A DNA stretch of 40,237 bases from Candidatus Bipolaricaulota bacterium (GTDB taxonomy: Bacteria; Bipolaricaulota; Bipolaricaulia; M55B111): the NCBI GenBank assembly GCA_021735245.1, contig JAIPHJ010000016.1, positions 1-40,237 of the forward strand, given 5' to 3'. The translations under genes were made by a program, and so were the position numbers. The notes beneath the pieces are model-generated. The model saw nothing but the letters and a program-made list of their open reading frames with translations. It did no database searches and had not been told where the DNA came from. This document shows, one piece after another, positions 1 through 8,404 of this stretch (the stretch's first letter is position 1; each line of letters opens with the position of its first letter).

Positions 1-141
1 AAAAAACCTCTTCTGTATACTGGTTTCATTTTTGAAGTCCATATTAAACTGGGTGCTGGACCAACTCCCGTTTATCAAATAAGTCCTTCGGTTAACTCTT
101 CCCTGTTAATTTAACAAATCAAAACCGCACAATTTTGGTCT
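1..141 (+). repeat. Dispersed intergenic repeat, copy R1
   Basis: Bases 1-90 match the last 90 bases of the window (from 40149) in the same orientation, at about 88% identity with one gap. Bases 57-140 match 31427-31510 in inverted orientation with only 2 mismatches in 84. The copy is cut by the window start, so its left half is unseen. No ORF in it looks coding. It may be a non-autonomous mobile element or a repeated intergenic unit; nothing seen decides which. Confidence 0.85.
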
Positions 142-156
142 CAGTTCATATTATAT

Positions 157-306
157 GGATATTTCGTGAGAAGGCAAATATATTGCGGTATATCGGAGTA
201 TTTCCGGGAAGATCAGGAACTTGCCGTGATCGATGGAATATTTTCGATTTTAATTTCTTTTCCCGGAAGCTTACTCCTTTGCAAAGAATAACCCGTTCTA
301 ATATCC
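157..306. repeat. Nested inverted repeat upstream of the aminotransferase gene
   Basis: Outer arms GGATATT (157-163) and AATATCC (300-306) enclose stronger inner arms: GGAGTA plus TCCGGGAA (195-210) pair with TTCCCGGA plus TACTCC (260-277), with a small internal bulge. A further GATCA/TGATC pair lies inside. The structure ends about 15 nt before the strong ribosome site of the next gene (AAAGGAGGTG), so in RNA it would be a leader structure. It matches no riboswitch class I recognise. It may equally be a decayed palindromic element like those at 6303, 9505 and 40100. Confidence 0.55.
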
Positions 307-336
307 TTAAACGAAATTAAAGGAGGTGTTCAGTTA

Positions 337-1407
337 ATGCACGATAAATTATTTACACCGGGCCCGACCGAGGTAAGAACCGAACTTCTCCAGGAACTGT
401 CCACGGCCCAAATACACCACAGAACGGACGAATTCAGCGAACTGTACGACGCCATTCAGCCCAGACTACAAAAACTTCTCTACACCGATAATCCAGTTTT
501 TCTGTTCTCTTCATCCTCCACGGGAGCGATGGAGTCGGCGGTAACGAACGGGGTAAAGAAAAAATGCCTGACCGTTTCCAACGGTGCTTTTTCCGAACGG
601 TGGCATAAAATAGCGCTAAAAAACGGAGTCCCGGCCGACATGGTCGAACGAGACTGGGGAGAACCCGTCCCACCCGAGGTAATCGACGAGAAGCTCTCCA
701 CCGGGAACTACGACGCGGTAACCATGGTCTTTAACGAAACGTCGACGGGCATGATGAACCCGGTGAAGGAAGTCGGTGAAGTAGTTAATAATTACGACGA
801 CGTAATGTTTCTTGTAGACGCCGTATCCGGTATGGCAGGTGCAAAAATCAAAGTCGACGAGTGGGGGATCGACATGTGCCTCGCGGGGGTACAGAAAGCC
901 TTCGGGCTGCCCTCCGGCCTGGCAGTCGCATCCGTGAGCGATAGACTGCTTGAAAGGGCAGAAGAAGTCGAACCAAGGAGCTATTACTTCAACCTGCCGT
1001 TACTGTACAAGTACCACAAGAGAAGCCAGACGAGAACGACGCCCGCCATACCTCAAATCATAGTCCTCAGGAAACAGCTCGAATACATAGTTGAGGAGGA
1101 GGGAATTGAAAACCGGTTTGCCAGACACGAAAAACTTTCCGGTATCGTCCAGGACTGGGCAAAGAAGTACTTCGACATCTTTCCAGCCAAGGGATACTGG
1201 TCGCAAACACTTACCTGTGTCGAGAATACCAGAGGAATCTCAGTTGCAGACCTGAACCGGGAATTGATAGAGAAGCACAACCTCAGAATAGCGAACGGTT
1301 ACGGAGACATGAAGGAAGAAACGTTCCGAATCTCCAGCATGGCGGACACTTCCGAACCGGATATTCGAGGTCTGCTGGCCACTATAAACGACATCCTTGG
1401 ACTCTAG
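337..1407 (+). CDS. Class V PLP-dependent aminotransferase (serine-pyruvate / alanine-glyoxylate / phosphoserine type)
   Basis: This 356-residue cytoplasmic fold-type I transaminase starts with the family-typical FTPGPTEV at residues 6-13. Asp161 in LVDAVSG should bind the pyridine nitrogen of PLP. Lys187 in GVQKAFGLPSG is the Schiff-base lysine. TPAIPQ at 235-240 is the usual substrate-loop motif. The ATG follows AAAGGAGGTG, one of the best ribosome sites in the window. It is followed after 14 nt by serA and a DUF1015 gene, so the likely role is transamination of 3-phosphohydroxypyruvate or hydroxypyruvate in serine metabolism. Sequence alone does not tell a phosphoserine aminotransferase from a serine:glyoxylate enzyme; the operon favours the biosynthetic reading. 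Confidence 0.9.
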   Translation: MHDKLFTPGPTEVRTELLQELSTAQIHHRTDEFSELYDAIQPRLQKLLYTDNPVFLFSSSSTGAMESAVTNGVKKKCLTVSNGAFSERWHKIALKNGVPADMVERDWGEPVPPEVIDEKLSTGNYDAVTMVFNETSTGMMNPVKEVGEVVNNYDDVMFLVDAVSGMAGAKIKVDEWGIDMCLAGVQKAFGLPSGLAVASVSDRLLERAEEVEPRSYYFNLPLLYKYHKRSQTRTTPAIPQIIVLRKQLEYIVEEEGIENRFARHEKLSGIVQDWAKKYFDIFPAKGYWSQTLTCVENTRGISVADLNRELIEKHNLRIANGYGDMKEETFRISSMADTSEPDIRGLLATINDILGL

Positions 1408-1421
1408 GGAGGGGGTAAGTC

Positions 1422-2336
1422 ATGGTTAAATTACTGATCTCGGATCCGATAGCGGAGGAAGGGATAGAAAAACTCGAAGGGGCGGGATTCGAGCTCGATC
1501 ACAAATACGACCTATCCGCCGAGGAACTCGAGGGTGAAATAGGGAAATACGAGGGAATCGTTGTTCGATCCGCGACCAAACTAAGGGCTCCTATCCTCGA
1601 AGCGGCTGACAAGCTGCAGATCATAGTCAGAGCTGGCGTGGGGTTGGATAACATTGACCTCGACCGCGCCGACGAACTCGGTATCGAGGTCCAAAACACC
1701 CCGGCAGCCAGTTCAAACTCCGTAGCGGAGCTGGCTCTGGGCCACATGTTTTCTCTTGCCCGACAGATACCGCGGGGAACGGCGTCCCTGAAGGAACAGA
1801 AGTGGATAAAGAGCGACCTGCACGGTACCGAACTTTCCGGAAAAACCCTGGGCGTGATAGGGGCCGGAAGGATCGGGAGTCTGGTCGCGGAAAAAGGGAC
1901 GGCACTCGGTATGGAAGCAGTTGCTTACGACAAATTCGTCGACGAATCTCCAGTTGAAGGAGTAGACATGGTCGACCTGAGTCACCTTCTTGAGAACTCC
2001 GATTACGTGACGCTGCATATTCCGTTCGTCGAATCGGAAGGGGCGACGATAGCCGAACCCGAACTGAAGAAAATGAAGGACTCGGCCTATTTGATAAATT
2101 GCGCTCGTGGAGGAGTAGTAGACGAGGAAGCGCTAAAACGGGCTTTGAATAACGACTGGATTGCCGGAGCCGCGCTGGACGTATTCAAGGAAGAGCCCCC
2201 CGAGGACGAGGAATTACTCTCATTTGAAAACCTCTCATTGACACCTCACGTAGGTGCTTCTACAGCGGAGGCCCAGAGAAGAGTCGGAACGGGGGCCGCA
2301 GATAAATTAATTTATTTCTTCGATAAGGAGGAATGA
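1422..2336 (+). CDS. serA: D-3-phosphoglycerate dehydrogenase, short form without ACT domain
   Basis: The protein is a 304-residue D-2-hydroxyacid dehydrogenase that oxidises 3-phosphoglycerate to 3-phosphohydroxypyruvate with NAD, the first step of serine synthesis. The Rossmann signature GVIGAGRIG lies at 144-152. The catalytic triad is Arg229 (CARGG), Glu258 (KEEPP) and His276 (TPHVGAS). RAGVGLDNID at 70-79 is the substrate-loop signature. The protein ends right after the catalytic domain, so the C-terminal ACT or ASB regulatory domains of long SerA forms are absent and allosteric serine inhibition through ACT is unlikely. A GGGAGGGGG purine run precedes the ATG. It lies 14 nt after the aminotransferase and 3 nt before the DUF1015 gene, so one transcript is likely. 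Other 2-hydroxyacid dehydrogenases are possible, but the context favours SerA. Confidence 0.88.
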   Translation: MVKLLISDPIAEEGIEKLEGAGFELDHKYDLSAEELEGEIGKYEGIVVRSATKLRAPILEAADKLQIIVRAGVGLDNIDLDRADELGIEVQNTPAASSNSVAELALGHMFSLARQIPRGTASLKEQKWIKSDLHGTELSGKTLGVIGAGRIGSLVAEKGTALGMEAVAYDKFVDESPVEGVDMVDLSHLLENSDYVTLHIPFVESEGATIAEPELKKMKDSAYLINCARGGVVDEEALKRALNNDWIAGAALDVFKEEPPEDEELLSFENLSLTPHVGASTAEAQRRVGTGAADKLIYFFDKEE

Positions 2337-2339
2337 CAG

Positions 2340-3641
2340 ATGGCTGAAGTCTATCCTTTTCAAGGGTACCGATACAATCCGGAAAAAGTGGGCGATGTAA
2401 ATCGCGTAGTCAGCCCACCGTACGACAAGATCGACGAAGAAGAGCGAGAAGACCTTGCCAACAACAGCATCTACAATATAGTCAGGATAATTCTAAGCAG
2501 GGCTAAAGACGAGGGAGAGGACAAGTACGAACGAGCCGCAAGTAACCTTCAGGATTGGATTGACGAAGGGGTCCTGCAGAGGGACGAAGAACCGGGATTC
2601 TACGCATACTATCAGGAGTACGAGGCCGAGGGCGAAAAGAAAGTCCGAAAAGGCTTTGTCGGCCTGGGAAAAATTGAAGAAGGGGAAGGGGTCAAAGCCC
2701 ACGAAGAAACGATGTCCGGACCCAAAGCAGACAGGCTGAGGCTGCTCAAAGCAACGGAAGCAAACTTCGGCCAGATATTCATGCTCTATTCCGACCCCGA
2801 AAACGAAGTAACCGAGGTAATGGACGAATCAAAAGGAGAAAAGCCGGTCCTGGAAGTAAAGGACAAGTACAGGAACGCTCACAGGGTCTGGAAAATAACT
2901 GACAACGAAATAATTGAGGAAATAAAAGGGCAGATGGAGGATAAGAGTCTTTACATAGCCGACGGTCATCACAGGTACGAAACCGCACTCAATTACCGAA
3001 ACGAGTGCAGGGAAAAGGGCTGGAAATCGCCCGAAAGCGGTGGTTTTGATACCCGAATGATGACTTTCGTAAACTTGGACGATCCCGGCTTAAGCATACT
3101 GGCGACTCACAGACTGCTCCACGACCTCAAGAATTTCAGGCCCCACGGAGTGCTGGACAAAGCCAGGGAACACTTCTCCATAGCTAGATACGACGAAAGA
3201 GAGGACCTGCTGGAGAAGTTAGACAACGATAGAGGAGAGAAGCATACCTTCGGTTACAGGGCAAAGGACGACAAAGCCTACTGGAGCCTTACTCTCCGGG
3301 ATGAATCAATTATGGCCGATCTACTTCCGGACAAGTCGGAAGTCTGGCGAAGCCTGGACGTCGCTATCCTCCACAAACTCGTCCTGGAAAACTACCTTGG
3401 AATTGATCAGGAAGCCCTGGAAGAAAAAAGGAACCTGGAATACATCAGGGGACGGGAGAAAGCCCTGGACATGCTCAAAGAGGGAGGATACCAGGGTGCT
3501 TTCATAATGAATCCAACCAGAATAGACCAGGTAAAAGAAGTTGCCGACAGGGGAGAAAAGATGCCCCAGAAATCGACCGACTTCTATCCCAAATTGTTGA
3601 CGGGTCCCGTAATTCACAAATTATCAATTGATAAAGGTTAG
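2340..3641 (+). CDS. DUF1015 family protein in serine operon
   Basis: The 433-residue soluble protein carries the DUF1015 hallmark A207-D-G-H-H-R-Y-E (residues 207-214) and an N-terminal RVVSPPYDKI at about 23-32. The family has no role that I can state as established. The D-G-H-H-R core resembles the active-site motif of ParB-like ADP/ATP-dependent serine kinases (SerK/SbnI), so a phosphoserine-related activity is a reasonable inference here. The gene starts 3 nt after serA and ends 3 nt before alaS, which is tight enough for translational coupling. I recall similar aminotransferase-serA-DUF1015 runs in other anaerobes but cannot check this here. The sequence is strongly acidic and has no signal peptide or membrane segment. 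Confidence 0.85.
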   Translation: MAEVYPFQGYRYNPEKVGDVNRVVSPPYDKIDEEEREDLANNSIYNIVRIILSRAKDEGEDKYERAASNLQDWIDEGVLQRDEEPGFYAYYQEYEAEGEKKVRKGFVGLGKIEEGEGVKAHEETMSGPKADRLRLLKATEANFGQIFMLYSDPENEVTEVMDESKGEKPVLEVKDKYRNAHRVWKITDNEIIEEIKGQMEDKSLYIADGHHRYETALNYRNECREKGWKSPESGGFDTRMMTFVNLDDPGLSILATHRLLHDLKNFRPHGVLDKAREHFSIARYDEREDLLEKLDNDRGEKHTFGYRAKDDKAYWSLTLRDESIMADLLPDKSEVWRSLDVAILHKLVLENYLGIDQEALEEKRNLEYIRGREKALDMLKEGGYQGAFIMNPTRIDQVKEVADRGEKMPQKSTDFYPKLLTGPVIHKLSIDKG

Positions 3642-3644
3642 GTT

Positions 3645-6257
3645 ATGGAGTGGACAACGGACGAACTTAGAGAAGCTTATCTGGGGTACTTCGAAGAAAA
3701 AGACCATCTGAGAAAGGCGGGGTCCGGGCTGATACCCGACGACCCGTCCATGCTATTCACCTCGGCGGGCATGGTACAGTTCAAAGACATCTTCTGGGGT
3801 AAGAGAGACCCGGAGGAAACCAGGGTTACAACCTGCCAGAAGTGCTTCCGGGCAAACGATATCGAGCGCGTCGGCGAAACCTGGTATCACCATACCTTCT
3901 TCGAAATGCTCGGGAACTTCTCCTTTGGAGATTACTTCAAGAAGGGAGCTATCGAACTTGCCTGGGAATTTGTCACCGAGGTTCTCTCTTTCGAGGAGGA
4001 AAACCTCTGGATAACCGTCTACGAAACGGATGATGAAGCCTACGATATCTGGCGCGACGAAATCGGCATCCCCGAGCGAAGGATAGTCAGACTGGGCAAG
4101 GACGAAAACTGGTGGGGGCCGGTGGGCGACTCCGGACCCTGTGGTCCCGATTCCGAGATATTTTACGACGCGGGTGAGGAGTACGGCTGTGGCCCGGATT
4201 GCGAGGGCGTAGCCTGCGACTGTAACAGATTCAACGAACTATGGAACCTGGTCTTCACCGGCTATCAGATGAACAGAGAGGGGGAAGTTAAAGAGCTGGA
4301 AAGACAGAATATCGACACCGGCATGGGACTGGAACGGGTGGCTGCAGTTCTCCAGGGAGTCGATTCCGACTTCGAAATAGACGTGTTTCGGCCCCTAATC
4401 GAAAAATTAAGAGAGATAATAGGTCTTAACGAATACTCACCCCGGCAAACAAGTTTCGTTCACCGAATTGGTGACCACCTTAGAGGAGCGGCTTTCTTAA
4501 TTTCCGAGGGAGTGATTCCTGCCAACGCGGGCAGGGGCTACGTTCTGCGCCGGATTATCCGACGAGCCGTACAGGCCGGGGACAGACTCGGAATGAAGGA
4601 GACCTTCCTGACGTCTGCCCTGCCCCCGATTCTCGATACCATGGGAGGAACTTACCCGGAACTTGTCGATCGAAAGGACCTGATCGAGAACGTACTTGAC
4701 CACGAAGAAGCCAGCTATAGAAATACCCTTAACGAGGGGGAACAGTTATTTTATCGTCTGTCTTCCGATTTGAAGGAAAGTGGAGAGGCGGTAATTCCCG
4801 GCGAGGACGCCTTTCGACTCTACGACACTCACGGACTGCCGCTATCATTTCTGAAAGAACTGGCGGAGGAGAAAGACCTCGAAGTCGACGAAGAAGGCTT
4901 CGAGCGAGAAATGGCCAGGCAGAGATCCCGGTCGAGAAGCGAACAGGAGGATAGTGAAGGCCTGCACGAAGTCGCCGACGTCCCGGAAACGAAATTCGTC
5001 GGCTACGAAAAGGACTGTATAGAAGCACGAGTTATTGCACTCATCGGTGACGGAAAAGAAGTCGACAGTCTTTCGGAAGGGGAGGAAGGAGTAGCAGTAC
5101 TGAACAGAACCCCGTTCTACGCCGAGGCCGGAGGCCAGGTGAGCGACGTGGGCACGCTGGAAGACGAGCATTCCGGAGCTAAAGTCCACAAAGTAGTGGA
5201 GAGAAAAGGCATATACTACCACAGGCTGGAGATGGAAGCGGGTAAATTGAAGGTAGAGGATAAAATTGAAGCGAGGATAGAAACGAGCAAGAGGAGAAGC
5301 ACGGAACGAAATCATACGGGTACTCACCTCGTCCACCAGGCCCTCCAGCAGGTTCTCGGTCCTCACGTCGTCCAGTCCGGATCTAAAGTGGCACCCGACG
5401 AATTGAGGTTCGACTTCAACCACTTCGAAATCCCGACCGAGAAAGAAAAGCGGGAAATCGAAAACCTGGTAAACGAGGTGGTTCTTTCCGATAGACCGGT
5501 ATCCGAGGACTGGGTGGATAGCGTAGAAAAGGCAAAGGAACTCGGGGCAGCCGCCCATTTCGAAGAGGAGTACCGGGGGAAGGAAAAACTCCGGACGATA
5601 ACGGTAGAAGGCTTCAGCAAGGAGCTCTGCGGTGGAACCCACGTAAACCGAACGGGAGAGGTCGGCGGGTTTGCGATTCAATCGATCGAAACTATTGCCT
5701 CGGGCATACGTCGGATGAGAGCCTTAACAGGTGAAAATTTCCTATCCGAATACAGGCACCAGCGTGACCGGCTCGAACGGCTGGCGGAACTGGCCGGTTC
5801 CGGAAAGTCGGACATCGTCAAGCGGTTCGAGTCCATATTATCACAGCAGGAGAACCTGAGAGACGAACTGGAAAGGAAGACGGAGAGGCTATTGTCCACG
5901 GTAAAAGACCGGATTCTAGAAGAAACGGAGACTCTCGACGGAGTCGAGCTAATTTCCGCTCGGCCCCAGGTCGACGGGTCGGACCTAAAACGGTTAGCCG
6001 ACTACGTGGAAAAGGAAATTGACGGAGTAGTTATCTTAGGCTCGACCGAGGACGACAGCGCGTCGATAGTCTGCAAGGTTACGGAATCCCGAACGGACGT
6101 GCTGGACGCGGGAGAAATCGTCCGGGAAGCCTCGGCGGTGCTTGGCGGCGGAGGTGGGGGCTCACCCAACTTTGCTCAGGGCGGAGGCCCGAAAAAGGAC
6201 CAGATAGACGAAGCGCTGCGGTCCGGAGCTAACATAGTAAGATCAACCGTCGGTTAG
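3645..6257 (+). CDS. alaS: Alanyl-tRNA synthetase
   Basis: This 870-residue class II synthetase has the complete bacterial architecture. The aminoacylation core includes TSAGMVQFKDIFWG (about 38-51), a zinc-type Cys cluster (CGPDCEGVACDC, about 182-193) and the GRGYVLRRIIRRA motif. The editing domain has its two zinc-binding elements, His557-x3-His561 and Cys662-x3-His666, so mischarged Ser or Gly should be cleared. A coiled-coil linker and a Gly-rich C-Ala domain (LGGGGGGSPNFAQGGG) close the protein. The ATG lies 3 nt after the DUF1015 stop, making alaS the last gene of the serine operon. That link between serine supply and the enzyme that must reject serine is suggestive but may be only gene order. 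Confidence 0.97.
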   Translation: MEWTTDELREAYLGYFEEKDHLRKAGSGLIPDDPSMLFTSAGMVQFKDIFWGKRDPEETRVTTCQKCFRANDIERVGETWYHHTFFEMLGNFSFGDYFKKGAIELAWEFVTEVLSFEEENLWITVYETDDEAYDIWRDEIGIPERRIVRLGKDENWWGPVGDSGPCGPDSEIFYDAGEEYGCGPDCEGVACDCNRFNELWNLVFTGYQMNREGEVKELERQNIDTGMGLERVAAVLQGVDSDFEIDVFRPLIEKLREIIGLNEYSPRQTSFVHRIGDHLRGAAFLISEGVIPANAGRGYVLRRIIRRAVQAGDRLGMKETFLTSALPPILDTMGGTYPELVDRKDLIENVLDHEEASYRNTLNEGEQLFYRLSSDLKESGEAVIPGEDAFRLYDTHGLPLSFLKELAEEKDLEVDEEGFEREMARQRSRSRSEQEDSEGLHEVADVPETKFVGYEKDCIEARVIALIGDGKEVDSLSEGEEGVAVLNRTPFYAEAGGQVSDVGTLEDEHSGAKVHKVVERKGIYYHRLEMEAGKLKVEDKIEARIETSKRRSTERNHTGTHLVHQALQQVLGPHVVQSGSKVAPDELRFDFNHFEIPTEKEKREIENLVNEVVLSDRPVSEDWVDSVEKAKELGAAAHFEEEYRGKEKLRTITVEGFSKELCGGTHVNRTGEVGGFAIQSIETIASGIRRMRALTGENFLSEYRHQRDRLERLAELAGSGKSDIVKRFESILSQQENLRDELERKTERLLSTVKDRILEETETLDGVELISARPQVDGSDLKRLADYVEKEIDGVVILGSTEDDSASIVCKVTESRTDVLDAGEIVREASAVLGGGGGGSPNFAQGGGPKKDQIDEALRSGANIVRSTVG

Positions 6258-6302
6258 TCCAGGTTCGATCGTACCGGCTCGATTTATTAACCCCTCAAAT
6301 AT

Positions 6303-6487
6303 TTCCCCGTCGTACGAAATCGAAACTAATTCATGGTGGTTGAGTTAATCTTTTATACAGGTTCTCCGTCCCTTGCCTGGCAACTGATTTAACCTTATAA
6401 AGCTTACCGGTAGAGGTAATCCGGCAGCCAGGTAAGGGACGGAGAGCAGTCGTCCAAACTGGACAATTTTCTACGACGGTGGGGAAA
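6303..6487. repeat. Long nested inverted repeat between convergent alaS and dnaN
   Basis: An 18-bp arm (6364-6381, CTCCGTCCCTTGCCTGGC) faces its complement at 6427-6444 with one mismatch and a 45-nt loop. Further out, TTCCCCGTCGTA (6303-6314) faces TACGACGGTGGGGA (6472-6485), imperfectly. A small hairpin GTCCA-AAC-TGGAC (6453-6465) lies in the right flank. The region is the only space between two convergent genes, so a bidirectional termination function is plausible. There is no U-run after the stem as in a classic intrinsic terminator, and the length is unusual for one. Confidence 0.6.
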
Positions 6488-6501
6488 GAACTTAGTTTCG
6501 C

Positions 6502-7683
6502 TTACCGCTCAGCCGATATTGGCATACAGACGTAGAGAAAGTCGCCTTCACCCTTTGCCGGTTCCAGCAATCCCGCGGTCTCCGAATCCAGCAACCAGAG
6601 AACCACTTTGTCGGTGCTCATTCGGCGCAGCGCGTCTATTAGAAATTCCGCTTTAAAGGAAATCTCTACGTCGCCGTTACTGGGCTCCAGCAGTTCGACA
6701 ACCTCTTCCAGTTCACCTTTTTCGGGAGACGAAGAATACATCGTCAGACCGTCAGATCCTTCTTCTGCCCGCAGCTGGACCGCACCCGATTCCTCCGAGG
6801 CCGTGATTTCAGCCCGGCCGAGCGTTTCCATAGCCCTGCTTCTATCGAGCTTGAGCGGCAATTCGTTGTCATCCGGTATAACCGCCTCGTACTCCGGGAA
6901 CTGTTCCATTATGAGTTTGTCGGAAAAGACGACGTCGTCGGAGACGAAGAATACTTCCGACTTCGATGCATAGACAGAAACCTCGTCGGATTCCGTCCCG
7001 GAAAGAATCCTGTCCAGTTCGGTCAGAGCACCGGACTCTATAAGGAGATCCGTCGGCTCCTCTACCTCTGACAGGGGTATCGTCTTGACCGACATCCTGT
7101 ATCCGTTAGTTGCTACCATCTTTAGCTGGTCTTCCTCGAATATCGTCTTTACTCCGGTCAACGATAGCCTGGTCGTCTCTTTAGCCTTCAGCGCGGCAAA
7201 CGTGGTCTGTTTGATCGCGTTTTTTAATTCGTCGACATTTATTTTGGCTACGGGTTCTTCCGGCAGTTCGTCAACGCTCGGATAATCCTCCGTGGACAGC
7301 TGAAACAGGTCGAAATTAATCGGGCCCGAGGAAAGCTCCACCTTCTGGTTTTCTTCCGGGTCGGACTTCAGCCTCACTTCTCCGTCCTCCGGAATGCGCT
7401 GCATTATTTTAGCCAGTACGTCACCTTTGAGGACCACCGTAGCGGAACCTTCGAGGTTTGATATTGGAACCGTGCATCTCGTGGTCATCTCCAGATCCGT
7501 CGAGGTAAGTTTGAGCTCCTCGTCCCTTATTTCCAACTTTACCCCGGACAGTATCGGCATGTCCCGTCCGGTCCCAATACTTCTCTTCACTATATCCATG
7601 CCGTAAATCAAATCCTTCGTGGCACACTTGAAGTCGACTTCGGCTGGGCTGTCAGTCCCCACGTCAAGCTCCTGATCAGTCAC
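6502..7683 (-). CDS. dnaN: DNA polymerase III beta sliding clamp
   Basis: The 393-residue protein matches DnaN over three repeated clamp domains, with the typical N-terminal IGTGRDMPILSGVKLE and TSTDLEMTTRC (about 36-66) and a C-terminal YVCMPI in place of the common PMR ending. It forms the ring that holds Pol III and partners on DNA. The start is GTG, chosen because AGGAGG lies 7 nt upstream; the first ~15 residues are an acidic extension before the clamp fold. dnaN usually sits beside dnaA at the origin, whereas here it precedes tmk-side genes on the minus strand with no dnaA in view, so it gives no evidence of oriC. It has its own candidate promoter (7734-7742). Confidence 0.95.
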   Translation of the reverse strand: MTDQELDVGTDSPAEVDFKCATKDLIYGMDIVKRSIGTGRDMPILSGVKLEIRDEELKLTSTDLEMTTRCTVPISNLEGSATVVLKGDVLAKIMQRIPEDGEVRLKSDPEENQKVELSSGPINFDLFQLSTEDYPSVDELPEEPVAKINVDELKNAIKQTTFAALKAKETTRLSLTGVKTIFEEDQLKMVATNGYRMSVKTIPLSEVEEPTDLLIESGALTELDRILSGTESDEVSVYASKSEVFFVSDDVVFSDKLIMEQFPEYEAVIPDDNELPLKLDRSRAMETLGRAEITASEESGAVQLRAEEGSDGLTMYSSSPEKGELEEVVELLEPSNGDVEISFKAEFLIDALRRMSTDKVVLWLLDSETAGLLEPAKGEGDFLYVCMPISAER

Positions 7684-7733
7684 TATTTTACCTCCTGATT
7701 GCGTTCATGTCTTTTGAGTTGTTTCACTTTAAC

Positions 7734-7742
7734 ATAATACCA
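7734..7742 (-). promoter_or_regulatory. Candidate extended -10 promoter for dnaN
   Basis: On the minus strand, TGG directly precedes TATTAT (the TGn extended -10 form), about 50 nt before the dnaN GTG. I see no good -35 at 16-18 nt, which extended -10 promoters tolerate. It lies in the 94-nt gap between tmk and dnaN. Confidence 0.4.
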
Positions 7743-7777
7743 ACTTTCTCGACTCTAATCACACAAGCCACACCGCC

Positions 7778-8404
7778 TTATAGAAGCTCGGACTCTAGTT
7801 CGGAAATCACTCTCCGGGAAATCTCGTCTTTCGGCAGTGTTCCGTCTATCAGGACTGCGTCGTCCATCGAGCGGATTTCCTCGAGGTAACCTTCCCTGAC
7901 CCGTCTATAGAATTCCCGGGCTTCTTTTTCGATCCTGTCCGGCTTCTCCCCGGTACTCCGCTTATCACGCTCTTCCAGATCAATATCAAGGAAAATTGTC
8001 GCGTCAGGCTCTACGCCATTCAACGCTACGCCGTTTAAGGACTTGACCACGTCAATCGGTATTCCACGGCCGTGACCCTGGTAGGCCACGGACGACACGG
8101 CAAACCGATCCGAAATAATCACGTTTTCCTTTTTCAGTTCGGGGATTATTTTCTCCCTCACGAGCTGAGCCCGCGACACTTCGTAGAGAAAGAGCTCGCT
8201 CAACGGTTCGATATCCATTCCGTGGTCCTGCAGCAGGAGGTCACGTACCGCCCGGCCCAGACTCGTTCCACCCGGCTCTTCCACCTCAAGGACCGAGTGA
8301 CCTTTTTCTTTCAGGTAGTCGGCCAAAAGCCCTGACTGGGTTGTCGTTCCCGACCCGTCGAGCCCCTCGAATACTATCAGACTGCCACCAAAACTATTGC
8401 CCAA
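7778..8404 (-). CDS. tmk: Thymidylate kinase
   Basis: The enzyme phosphorylates dTMP to dTDP with ATP. The P-loop reads GLDGSGTTTQ, starting at residue 14. The DR motif is ISDRFAVSSVAYQGHGRG, and the LID region has RSTGEKPDRIEKEAREFYRRV. The longest frame begins at TTG 8425 without a ribosome site. I prefer TTG 8404, which places MGNSFGGSLIVFEG at the N terminus, near the usual distance to the P-loop, with GAGG a few bases upstream. With that start the gene overlaps the lspA stop by 11 nt, which suggests coupling. The length of 208 residues is normal for the family. A dUTPase-like gene lies in the same run of minus-strand genes. Confidence 0.92.
   Translation of the reverse strand: MGNSFGGSLIVFEGLDGSGTTTQSGLLADYLKEKGHSVLEVEEPGGTSLGRAVRDLLLQDHGMDIEPLSELFLYEVSRAQLVREKIIPELKKENVIISDRFAVSSVAYQGHGRGIPIDVVKSLNGVALNGVEPDATIFLDIDLEERDKRSTGEKPDRIEKEAREFYRRVREGYLEEIRSMDDAVLIDGTLPKDEISRRVISELESELL

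Noticed and set aside
135-320. 61-codon frame upstream of the aminotransferase
   Set aside because: It crosses the repeat and the nested inverted repeat and resembles no protein.
4845-5681. 278-codon open frame on the minus strand
   Set aside because: It lies entirely within alaS in antisense; composition reflects the alaS codons and no family is recognisable.
6258-6290. GGTTCGATC resembling a tRNA T-loop after alaS
   Set aside because: The upstream 60 bases are alaS coding sequence and no cloverleaf can be drawn.
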